Positions 39,701 through 53,083 are shown, counted from the first letter of the stretch. The stretch is DNA of 64,000 nt from Tubulanus polymorphus (GCF_964204645.1 NC_134025.1:7321001-7385000); one strand, 5' to 3'. Notes: a model not told the origin generated them from the letters alone. Translations and numbers: made by a program.

Positions 39701-40071
39701 ATATCGTCGTGCTAAGTCAATCAGAAGAAACCTGCAGCAATCGATAACTCTGCAAAGAATGTCCCGAGGATCCACATTTCCCTATCACTACAAAATCAGC
39801 TTATATTCACCACAATGAGATAATCAATTTTCACAGTCACGCAAAATGCTAATTTACTATATGCCTCTGTTTGTCTCACATTTTAGTCGAAAGTTTAATC
39901 GCAAAATACGATTTGTAAGCTGAGACTGTCAATGATAATTCATAATATAGAATTTAGATTCTAATATTGACATGAGGGTTTACATAATCAGGCCTTTCTG
40001 GGGTTATCTAATCATTATCACCTTTGAACAAGTTTTCTTCTAAAATAACGCAAACCCTCGAACATATTAGC

Positions 40072-40350
40072 CGCGATCACATGGGAGACGATTTGGCCAA
40101 GGTCAAATTGGCGCCGACCAGACCCATGTTAAATTTAGAACTTGAAGAAGTGCAATCAAAATGACGCAGTGGTGAGGTCACTTCCAGAACCAGTGAGCGT
40201 TCAGTAATTTGATTTATGTAAAAATTTAGCAGCAGCCTGTGCGAGATTTTTGGTCAGGCAAAATTTAGCCTGTGTCTAATGAACAGGCATGGACCGATTT
40301 GGCACAAATGTGAAAGGTTGGCCCGGGTCAAAAACGCTTGTGTGATCGCC
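40072..40350. mobile_element. MITE-like repeat, GCGATCACA family, copy B
   Basis: About 279 bp with ends CCGCGATCACA and TGTGATCGCC, giving terminal inverted repeats of about 8 to 10 bp. Outer parts match the copy at 1843-2150 (GACGATTTGGCC, AAATTGGC, GGCCCGGGTCAAAAACGCTTG); the middle has diverged. No coding capacity. Confidence 0.65.
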
Positions 40351-41179
40351 TTGTGCGGAAGTATCATTAGCATGTTATCTACCAGTACTGCACACAATTG
40401 AACAGTCAGTCATCTATTTTTATAAATAAGTATCAGATGGAGATGTAATTAATGGTTTTTCTGGATCGATTACTGTAATTATGTGACGAAATGAGGCGTA
40501 TCATGGCACAGCATCTTCTTGTATAATGAAGGTAGTTCTGACAGTAGAGGGCTGATTATAGAGTATATGCTGTGAAGCCATCACAACCCAAGGGACAAAA
40601 CGTGAAAAAAGGATTTTTTCAGCGAATGAATGAAGAATATTCATACACGTATTGACTGAAAATAAATGATCAGGGCTGTTCCCGAAGGACTTACAGGTTG
40701 GCAATGACATTGCTTCATTCCAGAAGGTACAACGATCGATATGATGGTCTTGTCCAAAAAAATTTCTCGATGTATTAATTCACCATTTTCAAGTACTTAA
40801 ATTTTCTTAAAACACAACCTTTTCAGGTGTTTATGGTTCTTTTCAGGTTCTTCCTAGATTCACACGCACACACATGTACATCAATTCTTGTTGATAATGA
40901 ACCAATTGCCGCTGTTGGCACATATACAATGTATATTCTATTAAATTTAGATTTCTTTCCAGAAATACAAACTAAACGCTAAAAGTAACTCAGGTAAGAT
41001 AACTATGAATACCTTCTAAGAATTCATACACATAAATAAGTACGTAAGTAGCTATTTATAAATTGAGTAATCACAGCTAGCCGGTGGATTTATCATTTCC
41101 ATTCTGAGTTTCTTTTAAAAAGAGTTTCTTTTAAAAAAAGAAATGTTTTTATACGAATAGATTGCTCACAGTTAAAGCA

Positions 41180-41745
41180 GATGTTTAACTTGAGAAGTAA
41201 TGAATTACGCAGTTGTCAGGACTTTAACGTAAATACTCAATCGTGGTTATTTTTTAACCGAGGTGCCAAGGTCAGTGAGCTATATACAATATGCATACTA
41301 TCTTTTTCGATCCGTCGAAATCTCGTTTCCAATATAAAGATCGATATAAGATTTTTGTACTACAAAAGATTGAACCTTTAAAATCTTACACAATCGGGCA
41401 CCTTAATACTTTTAGCGAACTACTAACTATCCATAACCCAGCACCACTAACCAGACTTCAGAAATCCAATTTTTTGTACATTTTTATCTCAGAGTTTTAC
41501 AGTACAAGATCATTTTCTGTCTCTACCCCTAATCTATGGAGTAGTTTGCCAAATTAAGGCTATAATCATCATTTGAGGTTTTCAAACCATCGGTCAAAAC
41601 ATTCTTATTTAGAAAATATTATCTATCAACTAATTCTATATCTACTAATTGTGTTAATTTTAACGATTTTTGTAAAGAGCTTTGAGATCGATCTTAATGT
41701 AAAGCGTATTTAAGAAATGAATTACTATTATCATTGTGGTATATC
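41180..41745 (+). mobile_element. Non-LTR retrotransposon (LINE) 3' remnant
   Basis: The frame at 41291-41557 ends FYSTRSFSVSTPNLWSSLPN, the hallmark C-terminal RSF...P.LW.SLP motif of many LINE ORF2 proteins. A shifted frame at about 41579-41630 gives FKPSVKTFLFRKYYL, the usual next motif. The 3' tail GCTTTGAGATCGATCTTAATG then GTAAAGCGTATTTAAGAAATGAATTA and an ATTATCATT-like tail fits this class. Frameshifted and 5'-truncated, hence inactive. Confidence 0.75.
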
Positions 41746-42969
41746 GCAATCTTGTGCACCATGCGTAATAAATTATTCACCACTTCGACCGAATATATTC
41801 TCGTACCCCCTGCACCCTACTCGATAAAAACTTATTTACACTCGTTTGTTTGAATGGTACTTCGTTCTGCTATCAGTCCACCGATGATGTGAGTAACCTG
41901 GGCCGTACCCCACCCTCGATAAAAAAGATATTTATACATTCCTGCGGTTAAATAGTACTTCCTTCATCCTTCTGTCTGATTACCGAAGATTGCCGGTTTT
42001 CTCTACCCTTAATCCATGATTTATGCGAGATTTATGGAAATAGCACCTGCCTCAGAGAGTCCATCATAATACAGCACAAATCTCTACAAGCTCGTCCTTC
42101 GCGTTGAATGGCGCTTCTCTAATCGATGAATTCCGAGAAATTCTTTTTGAAAGAATATTGAAATACGGATACGGTGTAGCGGGCGAATAGCAGCCACTAA
42201 CAGCAAAATGCTTTCCTCCACAAATTTGTTCACGGAATTGTTTTATGTCAAACAAATATATCAAACTAAATATATCAAATTTTGTATTGCGTGTAACTGT
42301 TACTATTAAAGCTCATAAGGGCGAAAAACAATTGTTTCAGTTTTGCAGTACTCTAAATAACACAATTAATCAATAAAAGATATTCATATACAGGGTAAAT
42401 TCAAAATTCTTGAAAGAAAAAGAAAAAAAAATCAAAAGGTTATTCTTCGGAAAGAATTAGCAGGTTTACTGCGAACACTGCCGCCGTCTTTTTACACCTT
42501 TTGACGCCTAAGCTCTATAAATCAGTTAATCAAATTTGTTTAGATAGATTAATTGTAGTATAATCAAACTGAATCTATCGTCACTCAGTGTAATGGATTA
42601 GGAGAGAGGCACACTGAGAGAGATGAGTGTACATTAATGTAAATCAAACGCCACGCCAGCCATTCATAAGCTTCATTTTCTTCACTGTCAACGATAACGA
42701 CTGTTACTTCTCAACGATAAATGATTGAAGACGCGAACGCTACGAGAGAGAAATTGCGTCAAAAAATAATAACCGCTGTCAACGCTATGAAAACACAGGG
42801 CCCCGGACAATAACCAACACGTAAACGCGTGAACGAACTACACACATACAAAACGAAAAATCTAACTCGACTTACGCGATGCTAGTGAAATGGGGTGCGC
42901 GAATTCTTTACCCAATAAATGCTCAGTAATAATCCGTGCAGTCAGAAGTTACAAAATCTGCGTTTCGTA

Positions 42970-43110
42970 TTTAATCCATCGCGGTGGTGGTGGCGCGAAC
43001 ACAGGGGCTGTACACAGGTAACAGCTGAAGATGCTGTAGCATAGCAACATACACTCATCTCTTTCCCCCCTCTCTCTCTCTCTTTCCCTCTCTTACAGAG
43101 CTCCAACTAT
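42970..43110. other. CpG- and pyrimidine-rich tract, possible promoter
   Basis: Contains GGCGCGAACACAGG and, at about 43062-43095, a (CT)n tract. CpG density is raised from about 42640. It may be a promoter or 5' UTR for the upstream end of the minus-strand coiled-coil gene; no exon could be tied to it. Confidence 0.25.
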
Positions 43111-44342
43111 CATCCGTGTCGTGCTGTTCTTAAACATAAAACCAAGATGACGAACAAAAATTCTTTCTACATTAGATTATGTATTAATGGTAGAAAACCT
43201 CTCATATGCGTCGAGTGTTGTGTTACATTTTCTATTTGTTTCCTTGTGTATTTGAATTATTGTCTTGAGATGGATATCATGGAAAATCATTAGTTTTCAT
43301 TCGATAGAAAAATGAATTCACGATCAGTTACTTCTAATGACCATTTTCATTTATCCATTATTTCTTATCCAGCATCGATTGTAAGATTTTGAATCATCAT
43401 TTTACATTCGAAGAACTAAAAAAGAAAACTGTATCCAATGCGTAAATGTAGTTTCCGTAGAATCCTCAGACAAGCGAGCGTTTCATCGCAGTGTATAATA
43501 CATCAATTAGTAATGGACCAATGCTCATTTCGTGGTCAGATTGATAGTCAGGATATACTTTATCAAACTGTCATTTCTTGTAGCCGTCATATTACCCTTA
43601 GTTGACAGCACCGGAGCTTCAGTAAATATGTCTCCTATGAAAAATTGCTTACCGATATGATACCGACAAGGGTATGATCTATCAAGAAATATTCTGACGA
43701 TTTCAAGAAATCCAAATTATTTCTTTTCATTTTCAAGGTAAAAGATTTATTTTCTTATCTGATACAACACTGTGGATGTTTAGATGAAAGGAAACAGTCA
43801 CCATTTGTTAGGCTGAGGGATTTCTTTAGCAATCAAGCTCAAAGGCAATCAAGCTCAGAGCTTTGAAGTACCACTATACACAAAACGTGCATGTCAACAT
43901 ATGTACATAAACTGGAATAATAAATAGCAGTATTTACACAAATAAGCACACTTACAGGCAAAACAACTATTACTATTAATTGAATGTATAAATAGACAAA
44001 TGATAAACGAGATCATTTTCATCTGTAAAACACGAAATTAGATACTATATTATGATATACCAACGTCGACAATAGATAAATGTCAACAAATGAACTACTA
44101 CATCTGAGGTTTAGCAATACTTCATCACATATCATTAGATGCTATAGTTAGACACCTTTGTTACTGCAAATCATGGATATGATTATCTGTAAGCTAGTGC
44201 GGTAGAATTATGAAATAGTACCAGCAGTCAATAGGGTTAATCAGTTAATCAGCCGAGACACAACTGTTTTCTATTTTAACGAGACATCCATCAGTTCAAT
44301 AGCGTTTTGATGAATTGGTCTTAAGTCCCAATGGACTGTTGT

Positions 44343-44348
44343 TTTATT
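44343..44348 (-). terminator. Poly(A) signal of tail-anchored protein gene
   Basis: TTTATT on the plus strand (AATAAA on the minus strand) about 160 bases downstream of the stop codon at 44510. Confidence 0.5.
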
Positions 44349-44509
44349 ACCCAAAAACAGAAATTTTAGAAGAGAGAATGATTGACGGTAAGCGATTGTC
44401 ATGCCACATAGTGGAGTAAAATCTAACTAATCGTAACACTCACGGAGTCACTAAGTGTCATACAACATGGTATTATCAATTTCATCAAAAAATGAATAAA
44501 CCGAATCAC

Positions 44510-47353
44510 TTAGTGACCTTCAACAAGTAGCCAAAACCATCCAACAAATAATAAAAGAAAACATCCAACAATCATTCCCATACCTGGTGAGAAAATGTGC
44601 AAATAAACTAGAAATGGTGGTTCGTGAGTTATCCCAAAAACTGAATGCGTTGCGATCATGAATGTCTCTGCTATGTATTTTAAAATTCCCAAAAACCGTG
44701 CAAGACTTCATCCAAAATATTGGATCTGATCGTTGTAGGATATCGTGCAGAAATAACAAGTGCACATTATGAAAATGAAAACAGTTATCGGTTGTCAGTA
44801 GCATTGTGTTTGAACGAGTTATTGTAGCCTTTCAGACTGAATTATTCAAAGGTTTTTAAGTGCCACGTAAAGGTTGCGCAAGAATAAGATGGAACTTAAA
44901 AGTTTAAAAAACCCAAACCACAAAGTGGTTATTTATCACCCAAGTGTCAAAGTTTTCATTGTAATAAGACCTGCAAGTAATAAGACAGCACATATAATTT
45001 TTTCCGTCACCAAAGCAACAAGCCGCAAAGAATTCATACTTTCTGAACTATTGAGTTCATACGCAAATATTTCTAAAACTACTGAGAACATAGAAAAACA
45101 CATAGAGCAATGTCAATCTTACCTTGAACACGTGCATCCCGGTCTGATTTAGCACTAGGAGTTCGAATTTCAAATGTTCGATTGAAGAATGGATTTCCAG
45201 TATGAGGTCGAGGCATGGCTCCAGTGTGTTGATGATAGTCACTTGGAAACGTAGCAATAATCATGGCTGTATTCGGATTACGATACTCCCTGAAATTGAT
45301 TTTTTGAAATTTATCGTACACCATTTCTCAAAAATGTCTTCCTCCAGATGTTGCTTACATTGCTGAACTTGTATCTTGTTTCGCTTGGACACATTTCGAC
45401 TTTTTTTGAGAATCATCTTTTTCAATCTGTAATATTATGCGAATACGTTAATTCAATATCTAGTATACAGACAACGCTTTCGCAATCAATTTTGAGTCAA
45501 ATTACCTTCAACAAATTTTTGTAGCACTCCTCTAAAGTAGCAAAATCTTGATTTACAGATGCTTTAGCCATATCAAGAGCACTTTGTAAGCGTGTATGCA
45601 CCTCTGTATCAGGGGAAGTGGATCTGCAATTTGATGCTTGTTCTTCACCGTCGTAGTGCAAGTACTCATAGTATTTTACACCACTGTTGTTTGATGCAGT
45701 AAAACTGCGAGGGTTTTTTCTAGAAAAAGAAATACACAAAAATTTCGAATGGCAAAATTTACCAGGCTAGTTCCAGGATGTTTCGAGCTATGATATTCAC
45801 TCACTTAATAAGAGCATCAACGGACGTGACTCGATCGATCTGCGAATACGCAGCAGAGTTATTCGAAGATCTGATTCTCGTCGGGGGAACATTTGTAGAA
45901 TTAGCTCTCCGCTGAAATATCAACAGAAGAGAAAAGTAGTCGGTATCAAATACAAACCTTAACACGGAAAAAATTGTTTTTCACTAATTAGTTTTGTACA
46001 TGACAAGTTTCGTGTCATGTACAAAACTACCGTATGTCTAAAAAGCTTTTTGTGATATTCATAATTCCTTCACCACACGACTATTTTATAGACAGGAACT
46101 GTAACAAAGCCTGAAAACCATCAACTAGATGGTTTCTAATTGTTAAGTTAGCTACCATGTATTAAACTTTAATTAATACTAGTCTATGAAACCAGCCCCT
46201 GAAGCTATAATACATACATATGAACAAAATAAAATACATTGATGACTGAATGCAATGGCAGATGAAAATATTACATGCAAAAACAGAAAGTGGCACAAAT
46301 TTTGAGGTTTTGAACAGTATGATAAACGGAAAGAACATTTGTGCATCAATAACACAACAACAACATTAAAGCTGAACCAATGCACCAAATAGTACCGGTA
46401 TATAAATATATATAACACCAGTGAGTAGGAAAATGAATATCATAAACGCAATAGCCTTGTGGGGCTGTCAAGAAGGAATGTCAAGAACGAATAACTATTT
46501 CCTACTCAAACTGGTAAACCATGCAGAATTGTTGTACATAATAAAACATACCAGTGTTGGCTAAAATACTAATACTGTATGAATCTAGAAGAAAAATAGA
46601 ATTGATGACTACCGGTAATCAGTGGCAAACTAACTAGCGCATACATAGGTCGCTTAAATAGCTATATCACGATAAACCATATGGATACAATGCTTAAGAT
46701 ATGCAGTTTAGTTGAACAACAAATAGGCCTACTACCGACGACAACATCTAACATTTTCTCTTTAGACTTTACCAAACTGCAAACAACAACTCAGAGAATT
46801 TCATCGAGTTAAGCTGTGACAAAAGGTACTTAAACCGGAAGAGAAAGTCTTACCTTTACTGGATTACCACTGAATCCACGTCGAGCATGCAGCTCTTTGG
46901 GAACATTTTCACGACATCTCAGTAAATCATTGTCACTCCGCTGAAAAATATTGAGTTCCATAGATCAATTATAGTTGGATTCATCATAAGAAAAACATTT
47001 TTCAACTTAACTAGAAAGTCAATCAACCTGTCCAGTTCTACTGATATGTGATGATGTTTTCTCTCTCCTCAGTCTTAAAGGAAGATTGACCTGATGTATC
47101 TGTCCATCTTGAATGCGAGTTAGCTTATGATTTTTTGCATTATTTCTTCGGACATGAAGGGGTACAAATGCCTACAATATAATAATATAGTGTTATTCAG
47201 CGAGCAATTCAAAGAATAAGCTCTTTCTGACTGAGTTCTCTTTCTAATATGATCTACCTGGCCAAGATAAGCACCAGTTAAGTTCTTTGGTGTTATTTCA
47301 ATTTCGTTGGAAGGCAACAATTGAGTTTCTACAATCCTAGATTGAGCAGTCAT
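44510..47353 (-). CDS. Unrecognised predicted tail-anchored membrane protein
   Basis: I do not recognise the family. Eight minus-strand exons join in frame: 47353-47258, 47171-47028, 46940-46854, 45911-45805, 45719-45506, 45426-45359, 45289-45123, 44583-44510, giving 318 residues from ATG 47353 to TAA 44512-44510. N-terminal half is basic (PLHVRRNNAKNHKL, LPLRLRREKTSS, ELHARRGF). Middle is Ser/Asn-rich, then a possible helical stretch (HTRLQSALDMAKASVNQDFA then TLEECYKNLLK). Next comes a conserved-looking segment (EYRNPNTAMIIATFPSDYHQ) and, at the extreme C-terminus, one hydrophobic segment (GMGMIVGCFLLLFVGWFWLL) followed by only four residues. There is no signal peptide, so a C-tail anchor in ER, mitochondrial or another internal membrane is inferred. 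It is head to head with DRC7, 963 bp between start codons. Confidence 0.75.
45990..46028. repeat. 16-bp perfect inverted repeat
   Basis: Arms 45990-46005 (AGTTTTGTACATGACA) and 46013-46028 with a 7-base loop, in the intron between exons 46940-46854 and 45911-45805 of the tail-anchored protein gene. Confidence 0.8.
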
Positions 47354-48316
47354 GGCGACCTGCTATCAGGCAGTCTTCCTATAAGTCGTTGTCGTCAAGA
47401 TCGGCTTCTGTAGCCTTATTCAACCATCGACAGTAAGCTACTTGAAGACTCAATAATGAACTCACACCAACCCTAAAAAGGAAATGAATAAATTCAGTGC
47501 ATGGATAAAAAATCTAAAGGAAAGTGAGGCCTAGCCAGAGTCCACCTTAACGCCTTTTGGCACAAGGGCAAGGTTAAATACAGGCCAGCGCCAACGGGAA
47601 GCATTAATTAGTAGGCCTGCTCTGTCAGAAAACAAGAATATTTGTAGATTCGGAAGTAGAGTGGTAAAAGATGATGCTATACAGACAAAATGTATCCTTT
47701 TTTATGTTATATGTTCATTGGCATTATTGAATCATCAAATGACCTGACAAACACTAAACTGCTAAACAACAGTACATTTTAATTTGTCACTGTGAGGCTA
47801 GGGAGGAAGTAGGCCTAATAATATGCCTTAAGTTCTCTATGTATTTAAACTCAACATCATTGGAAATATCTCCAAAACACTCTTCATAAACGTATATTTT
47901 ATAAAAGTCGTTACCAAACAAATGACAATAATGACATTAGGCCGAAAAATCGAGTTAAACAGGAGAAAAAATAAAAACCTGAATTTTTAGTTCATCATTT
48001 TGACACCAGGTAGAGCTGTAATTTGATACGCGTATTAATATATTTCTTTCAGAATTTGTCTCTTGTAGGTTATATTTACGATGATAGTAATAAAATCAAT
48101 ATTGATATAGATATTCACTTTATAAGTGTAATGAAATACGGATTAATAGTGATATTTTTCGCTAATCAAAATATGTTTTGCCCTAGTTCAATGGGTTGCT
48201 AAGTGCGCGTAGGAATCTGAGCGTCATCTTGGAAGTTCCTCGGTCCCATGTTTGTAACGTTTATGAATTGATTGTTTTTCATCTTTTTGTCGTAAACAAA
48301 AACAGATTTCATCGAT
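47354..48316. promoter_or_regulatory. Head-to-head intergenic region, candidate bidirectional promoter
   Basis: 963 bp between the minus-strand ATG at 47353 and the DRC7 ATG at 48317. No TATA box is placed convincingly. GGGTTGCTAAG at about 48190 resembles half of an RFX X-box, expected for ciliary genes, but a single half-site is weak. The rest is AT-rich without a recognised repeat. Confidence 0.35.
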
Positions 48317-51300
48317 ATGTCAGTAGAAACTGAGGGAAATAATGCAGCTGATAATTCTTTGACAGCTGACATCGATGCTAAGCCTGAGATTGTGTTAGAT
48401 GATGGAGAGGAAAAGGGGCAAGGGGAGGCAAGTGAAAACGAGAAAGGATTGGACGAGGAGAAGGGAGAAGGCGATGGCGACGAAGCCGATGATGAAGATG
48501 ATGGTAACGAGAAAGAAAAACCTGAGACTGAAGATGTTGAGGCACTGAAGGAGGAGCTTGCAAAAATTACAGTCGAACCACCAACCAATGACAAAAGGTA
48601 TAAGAAGGGTGTATAAGGCATAGGGTTAGGGTCCAGATAGTTAAAGGTTAGCTTTAGGGTCGGGTCTGTTACAGCTGGTGCTGCCTGCTCTATTTTGTTT
48701 AACTCTTCTCCACACATTCCTTGAATCTTCTAGGACAGGTTGCGCACCACAGAGTGCTAATTAGCCAATCAGAAGTTGTCAGCAAATAGCGCTAACAGAA
48801 ATAATGCAGCGTTGGCAATCAACTGCCATCATTATAACTATAAAAAGGAAGCTTTCTTTCTGAGCTTTTTAGGAGATTAGTTATTGGACTAAGTCTAAAT
48901 ATCAAATTTGGAAAAATTAGCAGCGATGATCATATGAATGAGAGATTTTAGTATAAGCTGTATTGTTTCTTTGCAGTGAACCTACTGAAGTGTTTGATCC
49001 AAATGAATTTCCAGAGTCATACAAAGAGAATGTAAAGAAGGAATTGCTTGTTCTTGGATATGCTGAGAATTTCCGACGTCAGTATGTCCACTTGTATTGC
49101 GATCGTAAACCGCTGTTTTTGAATCCAGTGAATGAATGCGGTATTGAGGTAATTCAGTTAGGCTAAAAGGTTTGAATAAGTTTTTAAAATATTTTTACTC
49201 AGTCGCATTCTTTTGTCTAGCATTAGCTTTTGTATTTCAGAAATTTGTTTGTACAACTATTCGACCGAATAAACTTCCATTTCCTGAAGTTTATGAATGG
49301 GATGGCGCATCAGAATTTGTGGCTGATTACCTTAATTTTGTTTCTCTTGATCCTCCTACAGATTTGGTAAGTGAAATGAAACCTAGTATAAATAAGTGTA
49401 AAAATATAGAACAATCAATGAATTTACTATCTTTGCAGCCGAAGCGTCTCCTGTCACCAGTAACAGTGTTGAAAAATCAAAAAGGTAATTGTTTCGAATA
49501 CAGCACACTGCTTTGTTCGTTGTTGATTGGTGTAGGCTATGACGCGTATGTAGTGAATGGTTATGCTACTCGTGAGGTTTGTATCATGGATGAAACTCGC
49601 GAAATATGTCCGATTCTACGAAAGAAAGAAGAAAAGAAACAAACCGAGGAGAAGAAAGTCGTGAAAAAATACGCCGTAAAACCAGCTAAAGATCTCCATA
49701 GCAAATACGAAATTAAAATGGCCCAACGCAAAGTTGACGAGAAAATCGCAGAGGAAGCAAAACAAAAGAGAGAAGAAGAGGACCGACAAGCTGTAGGTTT
49801 TATTCATAGCATTAGAGGTGATACTTTTCCCCTCATGTCCGAATATATGTGTTGTGAATGTACGTCATCATTTTAGGAACTAGAAAAGCCACCACCAGAT
49901 CCATTACATGGTTTACGAATTCACTCATGGGTATTGGTACTATCCGGAAAACGAGAAGTTCCAGAGAGTTTCTTTATTGAACCATTTACAGGCCATTCAC
50001 ATCCAATAGATACAGATATCTACTTGGGTATTGAGAGTCTGTGGAATAATCATAACTACTGGGTCAACATGCAGGATTGCTCGGAAGGAGTTAAGGTACG
50101 AGTTAAAACTTATGAAAATGATTTCTAAAATTTATACTTATACTATTACTGTACTTATCACCCGGTATAGTCTGGAGTCCTATTGAGATTATTTCAAACT
50201 AGTGAAATTCTTTTGTTTTAAATACGGATTTTACCATAAAGTCATCTGAAATCTCTGTGAAAATACTGAGACTTTTTCATCATTGAAAATTGTATTTCAG
50301 AATTTGCGTTATGATCTTGGAGATTGTGCTTGTTGGGAGTATATGTTTCCAAGTGATGAAAAGCCTCAGTTACAAATCCCAGAAATGGAGGAAGAAATGT
50401 TTGAGGATGATGATGAGGAGGTTTGTTACAGTCTTTCCATTGCATAATTGAATAGTCAATAGTCATAATTGAGGGTGGACTACTTAAATTTTGTCAGTGA
50501 CTATATACTCCAGAATTTCATGACATTTCAGGGCAAAGAGGAAGAAGTTGAGAAACATTTAGATATGCCTCCCTCATGGGTTGAACCAATAAACATTTCA
50601 TTAAGAGGTAAGAGGTTAATTGATGAAGGAGACTGAACGTATGAGGAAGCTCTTTGTTTTAGTAATTTCTATTTGACAATAGATTTTCAGATGAGTTGTC
50701 CGCATGGCAAGAAAACAAAGTTTTACAAGCGAGCTAAACTGGAGAAGTTTGCTCATTATTTGATGAAAGATGGACTCGTCACTAGATTATCAGTGTTTGA
50801 TAACAGAGAATGTAAGTTTAGATATTATGCACAATATATTTTGTATTTCATGTCATCATTTCTTACAAACATATTTTCCTTGTAGTGACAGACTTAGCAA
50901 GTGTGCGCGAATATTACAAACATAGAGAAGATCAATTGGAGCAACGAGTTCACAATCGTAGAAATGGATGGATAACAGAACACTTTCAGGCAGGACGACC
51001 AAGACATCTAAAAGGTAGTGATTTTTTATGAATATTGGTATATTCTATCTTTGACACCAAAATTAGTAAAATGAGCTAAAATTAACGACTATCTGAATTG
51101 TGTTTTTTCTAGAACATCAGTACAAAGCTATGGCTCCTGGGCCGGAAAATGACCGCATTATGATATTTTACCATGAAGCTCGTGTCGATGGTTTAGTGAA
51201 ACGAGAAGAAACACCTACTGATATGAAAGAACATTACGTAGACAGGAAAGATTTCTTGTATTTTAGACACGTGATTTTCGGTAAAAGAGGCAAGAAATTT

Positions 51301-52728
51301 GGTCCAGCTGAAGCCACTGTACCAAGACCAATACTGGTATGTAACTACTGGAAACTCACTATTTCAAGTTTATCGAAGCAAGCTATTATTAATTGAAGTT
51401 CTATATTACAGAAAATGACAGAAAAATATCATCGAAATAGGGATATACCGGCCAATGAGGATGTGGCAGAAATCGTCTATGTCATAGCAGAGGAGAAAAT
51501 TCAGTTGACCTATCACACAGAGGATGCCCGAATAGCATCATCAACTCGAGAATTTATCAAACCTGCGAATGCCGATGAAAAAGGAGCGACACTAATCATG
51601 TCATCCGACATGCATCAAACCTTCCAGGTATAACTTAGTAAGGCCATGGGTACCAGTAGTTCAGTTTTGAAAATGCAAGAAAATGTTCTAAGATATGTAC
51701 GTCTATTATCTAGGTTGATCAAACGTGTCCTTCTAAGAAGCAAGTAAAAATCTATCAGATGATGGTTGATCTCATACAGTCAGAGGATGAAAAACGAATG
51801 AAAGTCAGAGAATCTGAGGAAGAGGTAAACATTTCAGGGGCAGATTGAAATCTTAAGTTTTGAATCAATGCAGTCGTTAAACGCATCTTTATTCACAGGT
51901 GCAGGAAATATTAAATGACAGAACGAAAGAAGAACTAGCGTCGGATTTGAATATTTCCGTTTATGACACTGAAAGAAATGAAAAAGCAAAGAAACATCGA
52001 CGAGAGTTGGTACGTTGATACTTAATGCAGTACTCATATCGATAACTGCATAAGATAAAGTTGTAAATCATTCCAGTGTAGATTTACAAGTACGTTTAGA
52101 CCGATATTTGAATACTTTTTGCAGGAAAGAATTCAAGCCGAAGAGAAAAAACGCAAACACGAGATGGAGATTGATTACCTAGCACCATTCCTCGCACAGA
52201 TCGGTGATCCAGAAAAAATATCACGACCGCAATCGTTCAAACTGAAAGTCGATTGTCTCGCCGACCTTAAACAACGACTCATCGATAAAGCTAATCTCAT
52301 ACAAGCTAGATTTGAGAAGGTAATACAGTAAACTATGGAAGAATATCGCATCACTCGTTTTTAATGCGTAACCTTTTCTGGTAGCTTCCTTTCTAATAAT
52401 TCGTTATTCATTGCAGGAAACTCAGGAATTACAGAATAAACAACAGTGGTATCAACAACATCAGGTTTCCATGTCAAAAGATGACGAAGATGAATATTTG
52501 AACTATTGCAGTGAAGCAATGTTCAGAATACACATATTAGAATTGAGACTAAACCGGTATGTAGGAGTATAGAGTTCAGTGTTATAGGGTCAATGAACTA
52601 CCATTATTTGAATAACTAATCATTGTCAGTTATACCTGTATTTCAGACATAAAGAAATGGCTCCACATAAATACATGCAGCTAGATCAACGTATTCGCAG
52701 TGATCCACGTTTATCTGAATACTTCTGA
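48317..52728 (+). CDS. DRC7: Dynein regulatory complex subunit 7 (CCDC135/lobo)
   Basis: Component of the axonemal nexin-dynein regulatory complex, needed for ciliary and sperm flagellar beating (family knowledge). Sixteen in-frame exons: 48317-48597, 48977-49148, 49241-49366, 49439-49792, 49877-50095, 50301-50420, 50532-50607, 50683-50811, 50886-51014, 51113-51336, 51412-51627, 51714-51824, 51899-52009, 52125-52319, 52417-52556, 52647-52728, giving 894 residues against about 870 in vertebrates. Diagnostic stretches: PLFLNPVNECG, KGNCFEYSTLLCSLLIGVGY (transglutaminase-like domain, Cys near residue 211), HGLRIHSWVLVLSGKREVPE, GIESLWNNHNYWVNMQDC, YKRAKLEKF, ARVDGLVKREETP, DYLAPFLAQ and RLIDKANLIQARFEK. 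The N-terminal 90 residues are a very acidic Glu/Asp/Gly-rich stretch not shared with the vertebrate protein. Coiled-coil segments occupy the C-terminal third. Confidence 0.95.
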
Positions 52729-53077
52729 ATGAAATTCCATGGATTGTAGGACATCAACGGTTTTTCTATTCAGACAAGCACCCAAATAGTTTTCAACTGC
52801 ATCAAGCCTCGTCTGTATAGTTATATGTTGAATTTGAGATTATATTTTCAACAAATTGTCCAATGAATTTGCTTGTAGAAACTAACTTGTGACAATTAAT
52901 TCTAAATTCACAACTGCCTTTAGTGAATAAACTCCGCCCGTCCATTTAATACCTGGTGCATACTGTGATAGTATATTAGTGTCCTGACAGTGTTTAATTA
53001 CTATTTCTATCTTGATTTTATTTATTGTTATTTTTTTGTACATAGAAATGATGACTTTTGAGAAATTATGAGTGTAA

Positions 53078-53083
53078 AATAAA
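53078..53083 (+). terminator. Poly(A) signal of DRC7
   Basis: AATAAA about 350 bases after the DRC7 stop at 52728, followed by T-rich sequence. Confidence 0.6.

Noticed and set aside
39485-39775. 96-codon minus-strand frame, considered as a 5' exon of the coiled-coil gene
   Set aside because: It begins with GTG rather than ATG, shows no phase-1 splice donor and no family signal.
43036-43048. GTAGCATAGCAAC as an RFX X-box
   Set aside because: Only a partial match to the 14-base palindrome consensus and no ciliary gene starts beside it.
44874-45152. Plus-strand 92-codon frame
   Set aside because: Overlaps the antisense of the exon 45289-45123 and the adjoining intron of the tail-anchored gene; no recognisable domain.
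48199-48717. 172-codon minus-strand frame over the start of DRC7
   Set aside because: It is the antisense of the acidic Glu/Asp/Gly-rich exon 1 of DRC7; the Ser/Pro-rich product is an artefact of codon composition.
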